A DNA stretch of 6,458 nucleotides from contig DKBO01000266.1 in NCBI GenBank assembly GCA_002448975.1, positions 1 to 6,458 on the forward strand, read 5' to 3'. Positions 1 through 5,588 of the stretch are shown here, piece by piece. The DNA is from Nitrospiraceae bacterium UBA6898 (GTDB lineage: Bacteria; Nitrospirota; Thermodesulfovibrionia; Thermodesulfovibrionales; UBA6898). Below the pieces are notes generated by a model that was not told the DNA's origin, ran no database searches, and worked only from the letters and a program-made list of their open reading frames with translations. The stretch's first letter is position 1; each line of letters begins with the position of its first letter. The translations under genes were made by a program, and so were the position numbers.

Positions 1-2
1 CG

Positions 3-1091
3 ACCTGTCTCACGTGCCATCAGCACGCCGGCGACACGGGCCCGAGCAGCTACCATATCAGCACGGCCGAGACGGACATGCCGGCCGGCAAAGCCCCATT
101 GCAGCGGACCCCAGGCGGCGACTTCGGCTGGGTAAAGAAGACCTTTACCTTTGTCGTTCGCGGCACCACGAACGTTGAAGAGGGCGAGACCCACGGCCAC
201 AACATCGTGGCAACTGACAACAACTACGTTGCTGACACCGTAAACACGGTCGCACCCGGCGGAACCTTTGTATCAGAAAACCTTTCCTGCAACAGCTGCC
301 ACGATCCTCACGGTAAATACAGAAGGACCAGCGCAGGCGCAATCGTGACAACGGCAGTCGGCACGGCAGTTCCGCCGATCAAGACCTCTGGTTCTTACAA
401 CGCAGCCGGCAACGAGCCTGATGCAACCGCAGCGGTCGGCACATACAGACTGCTTCCTGGTTCAGGCTATGCCAACAAGGTTTCCGGCACGATCGGCTTC
501 CCTGGCTCACCTGCTGCAAAGGTTAACTCCACGTACAACCGGACAGAATCAGCTACCTCCACGCGCGTTGCCTATGGCGTACAAACCACCAACGGCGGTG
601 CTGCATGGGGCCAGTGGTGTGCTACCTGTCATGCAGGAATGCATTCCAGCGGTAATATCGTTCACCCGATTGACTCGACAATGTCCAATGTCAACGCCAA
701 CTACAACGCATATGTAAAGACCGGCGACCTGACCGGCTCATCCACGACGTCCTTCACCTCGCTCGTTCCGTTTGCAACGAACACCAGCAGTTATGCGACT
801 CTGGCTACCATTGCCGGCAATACCGGCGCAGGTTTGAGCGCAGTTGGTCCGTCTGACGGCGACCAGGTGATGTGTCTGTCCTGCCACAGGGCTCATGCCT
901 CCGGCAATGAGTTCATGCTCAGGTGGGACCAGGAAAGCACCTTCATCACCGTCGCTGGCGCATATCCGACAGGCGATGCGGGCCGCGGCAAGTCGGCTGC
1001 TGAAGCACTGGCCAACTACTATGACAGGCCGGCTACCACCTTCGCTACCTATCAGAGGTCACTCTGCAACAAGTGCCACGTGAAAGACTAA
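3..1091 (+). CDS. omcS: OmcS-like multihaem c-type cytochrome (nanowire subunit), 5'-partial
   Basis: The reading frame is open from base 3, so the Met codon at 78 is internal and the gene starts upstream of the window; 362 C-terminal residues are visible. Five CxxCH haem-binding motifs are present: CLTCH (6-20), CNSCH (288-302), CATCH (618-632), CLSCH (873-887) and CNKCH (1065-1079), the last four residues before the C-terminal VKD. The stretches CHQHAGDTGPSSYHISTAE, GGDFGWVKK, SCHDPHGKYRR, YNRTE, CLSCHRAHASG and the CNKCH-x-KD end match my memory of Geobacter sulfurreducens OmcS. OmcS has six haems in about 430 residues, so one haem motif and the signal peptide should lie upstream. Extra histidines (H8, H18, H64, H66, and those in HAGMHSSGNIVHP and RAHASG) are candidate distal ligands for bis-His haems. 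Known role of the family: an extracellular filament carrying electrons to Fe(III) oxides, electrodes or partner cells. That this homologue polymerises is inference. A terminator follows 32 bp after the stop. Confidence 0.92.
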   Translation, partial: TCLTCHQHAGDTGPSSYHISTAETDMPAGKAPLQRTPGGDFGWVKKTFTFVVRGTTNVEEGETHGHNIVATDNNYVADTVNTVAPGGTFVSENLSCNSCHDPHGKYRRTSAGAIVTTAVGTAVPPIKTSGSYNAAGNEPDATAAVGTYRLLPGSGYANKVSGTIGFPGSPAAKVNSTYNRTESATSTRVAYGVQTTNGGAAWGQWCATCHAGMHSSGNIVHPIDSTMSNVNANYNAYVKTGDLTGSSTTSFTSLVPFATNTSSYATLATIAGNTGAGLSAVGPSDGDQVMCLSCHRAHASGNEFMLRWDQESTFITVAGAYPTGDAGRGKSAAEALANYYDRPATTFATYQRSLCNKCHVKD

Positions 1092-1123
1092 TCTCAGTAG
1101 AGAAGTAGTCTTTTCTGTGGTGA

Positions 1124-1159
1124 GAAGAGGGCCGGCCGAATGCCGGCCCTTCTTTTTTT
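1124..1159 (+). terminator. Rho-independent terminator of the omcS-like gene
   Basis: A perfect 8-bp GC stem, GGGCCGGC (1129-1136) with GCCGGCCC (1142-1149), encloses a 5-nt loop. It can be extended outward by GAAGA with TCTT if one T is bulged, and is followed by seven T residues (1153-1159). It lies about 33 nt after the cytochrome stop codon. There is no matching A-run on the 5' side, so it should act only on + strand transcripts. It separates the cytochrome transcript from the downstream operon. Confidence 0.93.
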
Positions 1160-1189
1160 GATGAAACGAAGCTGTTCTTTTATTATAAT
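1158..1189 (+). promoter_or_regulatory. Possible upstream sigma-70-type promoter (consensus -10 box)
   Basis: A perfect TATAAT lies at 1184-1189 in an AT-rich patch directly after the terminator. The best -35 candidate, TTGATG at 1158-1163 (4 of 6 consensus), overlaps the terminator T-run and leaves a 20-bp spacer, longer than ideal. If used, it would give a leader of about 140 nt before the lipoprotein start. The AT-rich setting makes a chance match possible. Confidence 0.3.
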
Positions 1190-1275
1190 GCTCACGTTGG
1201 ATCCTTCAGTCCTAAGGCAGGGGTCTGACGGTGCAGCCGGCGATGGGGGATGGTGCCCGGCCAAATACTCGAGAG

Positions 1276-1306
1276 TTGAATCAAAAAGAGGGGTCCTTGG
1301 TATGAT
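1276..1306 (+). promoter_or_regulatory. Candidate extended -10 promoter for the envelope operon
   Basis: TTGAAT (1276-1281) is a 4-of-6 match to the -35 box, and TATGAT (1301-1306) a 5-of-6 match to the -10 box, preceded by TGG (1298-1300), which fits the TGn extended -10 pattern. The spacer is 19 bp, slightly long. Transcription would start near 1313, leaving a short leader before the ATG at 1337. This reading conflicts with the mini-ORF that starts at 1302; at most one of the two is likely to be real. Confidence 0.4.
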
Positions 1307-1340
1307 AATCCAGGCTTCGGGAAAAATGATTGTGCCATGA
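1302..1340 (+). CDS. Possible 12-codon leader peptide overlapping the lipoprotein start
   Basis: An ATG at 1302 is preceded by a good Shine-Dalgarno sequence, GAGGGG (1288-1293), with 8-nt spacing. It reads MIIQASGKMIVP and stops at TGA 1338-1340, overlapping the lipoprotein ATG (1337-1339) as ATGA. That lipoprotein has only a weak ribosome site of its own, so coupling through this peptide would make sense. The peptide resembles nothing I know. It would be excluded if transcription starts at about 1313. Confidence 0.25.
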   Translation: MIIQASGKMIVP

Positions 1341-2749
1341 TAAAGACGGTTACTTTTCTCATGATCTTCCTGCTTATTGCGGGATGCCAGGGCACGCTCC
1401 TCCAAAAGAGGCCGAGCAGGGGTGACCAGGCCGAAATCTACCTCTATATACAGCCGTTCCCTCCCGGTGCAGGAGAGCCCGGCCTCCATATCAGCGGAAT
1501 CTGGGCGGTCGGTGCCGACGGTACTGATTATCCACTCAGGGTAGCGCTGTCCGACATGCGACCAGACGAAATGAAGAGGCAGCGCCTTCTCGCCTCCGGG
1601 ATGGTTCCTCCAGGGCTTTTTACGGGAATCCGCTTTGCCTTCGAGACTTCGCCGGTCAAGGAGGGAGAAGAAGAGACTGCCGCATCGAAGGCATCGGAAA
1701 AGATGCTGGCGGAAGTCAGCTTTACTATGCAGCATCGAAAGGCGGTGGTCCTTTCCGCTGCTTTTGGTGAGGACAAGCCATCTGAAGAGAGGCAAACGCC
1801 TATCTTTACGCTGTCGGTCCCTCAGGGGCCGCTCCCGGGTTTTGCGGGATACGCCTCGAATACCGAGTCCGGCACGGTCACCGTATTCGACAAAAGGCGG
1901 ATGGAAGTAACCGGTGTCATCGTGGTGGAAGGGGACCCGCAGGGCATTGCCCTCGATCAGACAGCCGGGAGGCTGTATATCGCCCTCTCTGGAGCTGACA
2001 GCGTAGAAGTGGTAGATACCCTGACGCAGGAGTCGCTCGGCAGAGTGCAGCTCTCTCCGGGTGATAAGCCCTCTGAGATCGGGATCTCCGGTGACGGCAG
2101 GGCAGTCCTTGTTGCGGATTACGGATCCGACACGGTCAGCTTCATCGATCATCTCTCGCTCAGGGAGACCGACCGTCTCCGGGTGGGTTATGGCCCCTCT
2201 TCGGTGCTGGTCGATGCTGCCGGCAGGCGTGCCTTTGTGTTTAATTCCCTGTCCAACAGCATCAGTGTGCTTGATATCGGAGCGCGCGCAGTCATTGCAA
2301 CGATTGCGGTCGGGATTGAGCCGTTGAGAGGGGCATTCAACCCGCGGGGAGACCGACTCTACGTGATCCACCGGAGATCACCCTACCTTCAGGTCATCGA
2401 AACGGCATCTTTTGCTGTTGTGGATAAAATATACGCCGGAGGGGCCGGCGTGGATGCCCTGCAGATCGACGGGCGGAACGGCCTGATCTACGTGGCGAAG
2501 TGGCAGGAGCGCATGGTGACGATCTTTGCCCCGTCCACGTATCTTCCGGTCGGGTTCATCAGCACTGATGGCGCAACAAAATACATGGCGATCGACGAGA
2601 GTGAAAACCGCATCTATCTGGCCATCCCGGAGAAGTCGGCTGTTGCCATCGTCAACCTGGTGACCAGGCAAAACATCTCTTCTGTCGACGTGGGAGATGC
2701 CCTCTACGCGGTCGACGTCATGAGCAGCGGAAAGGGAACATTCCGGTGA
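1337..2749 (+). CDS. Beta-propeller (YVTN/NHL-type) lipoprotein with an N-terminal beta-sandwich-like domain
   Basis: This 470-residue protein begins with a lipoprotein signal peptide ending in LIAGC, so Cys17 should be lipidated and the protein anchored to a membrane, probably the outer one. Residues about 31-162 form a separate region; HISGIWAVGADG followed by a VPPGLFTGIRF motif recalls the DUF4382-type carbohydrate-binding-like beta-sandwich, a tentative match. Residues about 170-462 hold about seven repeats of roughly 42 residues with the YVTN propeller pattern: a small-residue blade such as LYIALSGADSVEVVD, then a turn and GxxPxxIxxxxxGR. Examples are VADYGSDTVSFID, VFNSLSNSISVLD and IYLAIPEKSAVAIVN. 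There are no CxxCH motifs and no obvious catalytic residues, so a scaffold or binding role is most likely. The ATG was chosen because no start lies upstream in frame and it gives a complete lipoprotein signal; its own ribosome site is weak. It overlaps the next gene by 4 bp (GTGA). Propeller (NHL) proteins are also encoded near omcS in Geobacter, from memory. Confidence 0.85.
   Translation: MIKTVTFLMIFLLIAGCQGTLLQKRPSRGDQAEIYLYIQPFPPGAGEPGLHISGIWAVGADGTDYPLRVALSDMRPDEMKRQRLLASGMVPPGLFTGIRFAFETSPVKEGEEETAASKASEKMLAEVSFTMQHRKAVVLSAAFGEDKPSEERQTPIFTLSVPQGPLPGFAGYASNTESGTVTVFDKRRMEVTGVIVVEGDPQGIALDQTAGRLYIALSGADSVEVVDTLTQESLGRVQLSPGDKPSEIGISGDGRAVLVADYGSDTVSFIDHLSLRETDRLRVGYGPSSVLVDAAGRRAFVFNSLSNSISVLDIGARAVIATIAVGIEPLRGAFNPRGDRLYVIHRRSPYLQVIETASFAVVDKIYAGGAGVDALQIDGRNGLIYVAKWQERMVTIFAPSTYLPVGFISTDGATKYMAIDESENRIYLAIPEKSAVAIVNLVTRQNISSVDVGDALYAVDVMSSGKGTFR
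2731..2745 (+). promoter_or_regulatory. Ribosome binding site supporting a GTG start
   Basis: AAAGGGA (2731-2737) lies 8 nt before the GTG at 2746. It supports GTG as the true start of the barrel gene even though it lies inside the end of the lipoprotein gene. The nearby ATG at 2756 is out of frame. Confidence 0.7.
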
Positions 2750-4953
2750 AGCGTTATGAAGGGCGCCGCCGGAAATTCCTTTACCTCATCGGGAGCTTCG
2801 TGGTGTTTATCATGACGGCCTCTTTTCAGGGGGAGGCGATGGCCGAGCTTGATGGCTATGTCGACCTTACCTATATCCATGTAAAGACGAAAGACGAACC
2901 CACGGATGGAGAGGTTACGGACAGCAAGAGCAATCTCTTTCTGCAGCGGTACAGCCTCACGTTAACGCGGTACCTCTACCCGAACCTCAGTCTTATTATG
3001 AGCGGCATCTTTGAGAATAACCTCTCCAAGTCAAAGACTAACGGGGTCAGGGGCGAAGTGGAGACCCGGGTCGTGAAGCCCCTGATCGAACTCAGCCTGA
3101 AGACACCGCCCTATTACGCGGACCTGTTCTATACCAGGACGGACGAGAGGCTTTATCTGTCAGGGGAACGGGTGGCAAAGGACATTACTGAACTTTACCG
3201 GGCCAATTTCAGTTGGGATTCGGTCGTCTATCCGGAAGGCAAACTTGATGCATCCCGGACAAACTCCTTCGACTCAACAAAAACCTTCCGGGACCTCACG
3301 ACGGACCTCTACTCGATGAAACTGCAGTATTCTCCCCTGAGGCGTCTCACGCTCAGATCGCGCACGGAATATCAGGACACCACCAACAGGATTGATGATA
3401 TTGAAAGCAAGATCTTCAACGAGACAGGTACGATAGACGTGAACACCTCTTTCTTCAGGAACCGGGTGACCCTCAGCGCCAATTACGAATACTCCCTGGT
3501 TAAAATAAAAGTTACCCAGGGAGGCAGCAGCAGTGACTTTCTGCTTCAGGTCTTCCCGGTCTCGGGGCTTTCAGCTATCGACAATTCTCCGAGCAGTGGG
3601 GCCCTCGACCAGAATTCGGCCCTGATCGATGGTGAAAAGGGGGTGAGTGCCGGGATAAACATCGGGCTTCCTCCCCCGGGGGGCGATACCAGCCAGAGAA
3701 ATATGGGGCTCGACTTCTTTCAGCAGCGGGACGTGGATACCTTCCGCATATGGATCGACCGGGAGATCCCCCAGGAAATCGCCGATTCCTTCACCTGGAA
3801 TATTTACACGAGCGTCGACAATCAAACCTGGGCATTCGTCAGGAGCGTTACTCCTGCTGCGTTCGATTCCGTCCGGCACGTCTTTGAGATCAAATTCCCG
3901 CCTCTCTTGGCGCGATTCTTCAAGGTAGCTGTTCAGCCGCTGTCTCCATCCGTCCCGCAGGCGGCTCAATTTTCGACGATCCTCGTTACCGAGATGGAGG
4001 CGTTGATCACGCAATCTCTCACAAAAGGAGACCGGGAATTTAACCAAACCGCGACAAGTCATACGCTCAATACCTATGGACGGGTCACTCTCCTGGATCG
4101 TCCCTTCATATTTTATGACACCTCCTATAATCTTTTGAAAACAAAGGCCCAGGAAACCGTGACCCGCTGGTCCCTGACGAACGGCCTCAACATCGTGCAT
4201 TCCTTCAATACGGTCTTTTCAGGGTCGGCGCGGGTGTCACGGGAAGACTTTTCAGAACCTATTACGGGTAAGTCCGAGGTATACCGGTCCAGCATGTCAT
4301 TGACAGCTGTTCCCGTGAGCAAACTCAGTCACACACTGACGCTCAGCTGGTCATATGAGAAGAATCCCGAGGGAACGAAGAAGGCGAAGCAGATTTTTAT
4401 CGACAACGTCGCCGGACTCTATCGGGGCTGGGATGTCTATCTGAACGGCGGACTGGGGACCTCAACCGACGAAGAAGGCATAAAGAGCGATTCCAAGTTA
4501 TTGAACGTCGGGACACAGCTCGTACCGCATCCTTCACTCACACTGAATCTGAATTATTTCTACAATGAAACAAAGGCGGTGGACGACAGCCGGTCAGATG
4601 GCAAGGTATACTCGCGGACAACGGAAATTCAGGCTACCTTCACCCCGGTAAGATCGCTCGCTCTCACCTTCTCCCTGAGCCGGGTCAAACAGGAATCAAG
4701 GAGCGAGACACTCAGGAACTTTACCCTAAACTGGAACCCCTTCGCCGGAGGGGCGCTCTACATGGGTTTCAATTATACAGAGGAGCTGCGGACTTCCGAC
4801 AATAATCTCCTGACGACCTACGGGCCCTTCGTTCGGTGGAATATCACCAAAAAGGCCTTTCTGGAAGTGCAGTACTACAACTCAAAGAGCGACGGAGATA
4901 CGGGCAAAGTGACCACGGAGACCGCGTTGACTCATTTGAACATGAGATTCTGA
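2746..4953 (+). CDS. Outer-membrane beta-barrel protein with an inserted discoidin-like domain
   Basis: The 735-residue protein starts at GTG, overlapping the previous stop by 4 bp. A long Sec signal peptide has a basic n-region (KRYEGRRRK) and hydrophobic core, with likely cleavage after AMA (residue 33). Residues about 34-260 and 430-735 are rich in alternating polar/hydrophobic strands with aromatic ends, for example RLTLRSRTEYQ, RVTLSANYEYSL, LTLNLNYFYNETK, ALYMGFNYTEE and KAFLEVQYYNS. The protein ends in LNMRF; a terminal Phe after a strand is the usual BAM recognition signature. Residues about 265-422 break this pattern and look like a beta-sandwich insertion (listed separately). I see no cysteine, hence no haem motif and no MtrB-type CxxC. 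Length and strand content suggest a large barrel, perhaps 20 or more strands, but I cannot count them reliably. Role unknown: it could be a porin for a cytochrome conduit, an export channel, or a surface-binding barrel. It shares an operon with lipoproteins on both sides. Confidence 0.85.
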   Translation: MKRYEGRRRKFLYLIGSFVVFIMTASFQGEAMAELDGYVDLTYIHVKTKDEPTDGEVTDSKSNLFLQRYSLTLTRYLYPNLSLIMSGIFENNLSKSKTNGVRGEVETRVVKPLIELSLKTPPYYADLFYTRTDERLYLSGERVAKDITELYRANFSWDSVVYPEGKLDASRTNSFDSTKTFRDLTTDLYSMKLQYSPLRRLTLRSRTEYQDTTNRIDDIESKIFNETGTIDVNTSFFRNRVTLSANYEYSLVKIKVTQGGSSSDFLLQVFPVSGLSAIDNSPSSGALDQNSALIDGEKGVSAGINIGLPPPGGDTSQRNMGLDFFQQRDVDTFRIWIDREIPQEIADSFTWNIYTSVDNQTWAFVRSVTPAAFDSVRHVFEIKFPPLLARFFKVAVQPLSPSVPQAAQFSTILVTEMEALITQSLTKGDREFNQTATSHTLNTYGRVTLLDRPFIFYDTSYNLLKTKAQETVTRWSLTNGLNIVHSFNTVFSGSARVSREDFSEPITGKSEVYRSSMSLTAVPVSKLSHTLTLSWSYEKNPEGTKKAKQIFIDNVAGLYRGWDVYLNGGLGTSTDEEGIKSDSKLLNVGTQLVPHPSLTLNLNYFYNETKAVDDSRSDGKVYSRTTEIQATFTPVRSLALTFSLSRVKQESRSETLRNFTLNWNPFAGGALYMGFNYTEELRTSDNNLLTTYGPFVRWNITKKAFLEVQYYNSKSDGDTGKVTTETALTHLNMRF
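3538..4011 (+). other. F5/8C (discoidin)-like domain inserted in the beta-barrel
   Basis: Residues about 265-422 of the barrel protein contain the order of motifs seen in discoidin-type jelly rolls: VDTFRIWID, then WNIYTSVDNQTWAFV, then FEIKFPPLLARFFKVAVQPL, then ILVTEMEAL. The family pattern is a strand with I-x-I, W-x-x-x-x-S-x-D-x-x-x-W, an F/I-x-x-x-x-ARYIRL-like strand, and a closing E-I/M-E strand. Family members bind sugars, lipids or proteins. The flanks (GLPPPGGDTSQRNMG and SLTKGDREFNQ) look like loops joining it to barrel strands. The domain call rests on motif order only. Confidence 0.6.
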
Positions 4954-4966
4954 AAATTTTCTGTAT

Positions 4967-4978
4967 GGGGAGAGCCAT
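4967..4978 (+). promoter_or_regulatory. Ribosome binding site deciding the ATG at 4979
   Basis: GGGGAG (4967-4972) stands 6 nt before ATG 4979. It favours this start over the in-frame GTG at 5009 and ATG at 5018, either of which would give a more typical short lipoprotein n-region. It lies in the 25-bp gap after the barrel gene, which contains no terminator. Confidence 0.7.
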
Positions 4979-5584
4979 ATGTTTATATTCTATGTTAAAG
5001 TAAAAACCGTGAAAAAGATGCTCTATACCACGTTATTGGTAGTCAGCCTTCCCTTTCTGCTCGGGGCATGCGCTCAGTCAGTTCCCACAACGTTTCATGA
5101 CCCTGAAATGGATTTTGCATCCGTCAAGAGCGTTGCGGTAATGCCCTTTGAAAACCTTACACGGGACAATCAGGCTGCAGAGAGGTTCCGGACGGTTTTT
5201 ATCAACCATCTCCTGGCTTCTGGCGGGCTGTATGTCATTCCGGTGGGAGAGGTCTCGCGGGGGATTGCCCGTGCCGGGATGCAGAATCCGGCAACTCCTT
5301 CTGCGGAAGATATCGCCAAGTTCGCTCTGGTTGTCAAGGTAGAGGCGGTCATTACCGGCACCCTCAAGGAATACGAAATACTGCGCTCTGGTTCCGCTTC
5401 GGCCGGCGTTGTCTCGGCGACTCTCCAGATGATCGAAGCGCAGACCGGGAGGGTTGTCTGGACAGCGTCGTCTACCAAGGGAGGCATTTCGACGATGGAC
5501 CGGCTGCTGGGGGGAGGCGGACGCCCCATGGATGACCTGTCTGAACAAGCTGCCGATGAACTTCTTACTGAACTGTTCAAGTAG
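4979..5584 (+). CDS. Small CsgG/GNA1162-type lipoprotein
   Basis: This 201-residue protein has a lipoprotein signal ending in LLGAC, with Cys31 lipidated. The first 13 residues are an unusually long n-region if ATG 4979 is used; GTG 5009 is the alternative. The rest is one alpha/beta domain of the CsgG / GNA1162 (DUF799) / LpoB / TolB-N group: a first strand SVAVMPFENLT (residues 51-61), an amphipathic helix ERFRTVFINHLL, strand LYVIPVGEV, helix, then VEAVITGTLKEYE (121-133), and strands VVSATLQMIEAQTGRVVWTASST (144-166) typical of the sheet of this fold. A glycine-rich GGGGRP and helix close it. Family members act in the periplasm as outer-membrane lipoproteins that help secretion (CsgG) or regulate envelope enzymes; which applies here is unknown. 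It sits 25 bp after the barrel gene and 4 bp before a related lipoprotein gene. Confidence 0.75.
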   Translation: MFIFYVKVKTVKKMLYTTLLVVSLPFLLGACAQSVPTTFHDPEMDFASVKSVAVMPFENLTRDNQAAERFRTVFINHLLASGGLYVIPVGEVSRGIARAGMQNPATPSAEDIAKFALVVKVEAVITGTLKEYEILRSGSASAGVVSATLQMIEAQTGRVVWTASSTKGGISTMDRLLGGGGRPMDDLSEQAADELLTELFK

Positions 5585-5588
5585 ACCG

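Noticed and set aside
1190..1300. Possible cyclic-di-GMP/cGAMP (GEMM) riboswitch
   Set aside because: The conserved core elements I would expect, such as an ACGC-AAAGCC arrangement with a paired GG/CC helix, are absent on both strands.
1140..1340. A 66-codon + strand frame between the terminator and the lipoprotein gene
   Set aside because: Its first Met lies in the terminator loop, and the next Met (1161) directly follows the T-run with no ribosome site. Only its last 12 codons have a plausible start, reported separately.
1094..2371. Long minus-strand open frame of 425 codons opposite the propeller lipoprotein
   Set aside because: It is antisense to a gene with a clear lipoprotein signal and propeller repeats, is rich in Arg, His and Pro without domain pattern, has no recognisable start signal, and runs back through the terminator. 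It is a shadow of codon use on the + strand.
3571..4200. Minus-strand open frame of 209 codons inside the barrel gene
   Set aside because: It is fully antisense to the discoidin-like region of a convincing + strand gene, and its translation has no signal peptide, domain or periodicity.
2746..4953. MtrB/PCC-type porin of a porin-cytochrome conduit
   Set aside because: The barrel has no cysteine and thus no MtrB-type N-terminal CxxC, and no periplasmic multihaem cytochrome gene lies in the same operon within the window. The role remains open, so the name is not applied.
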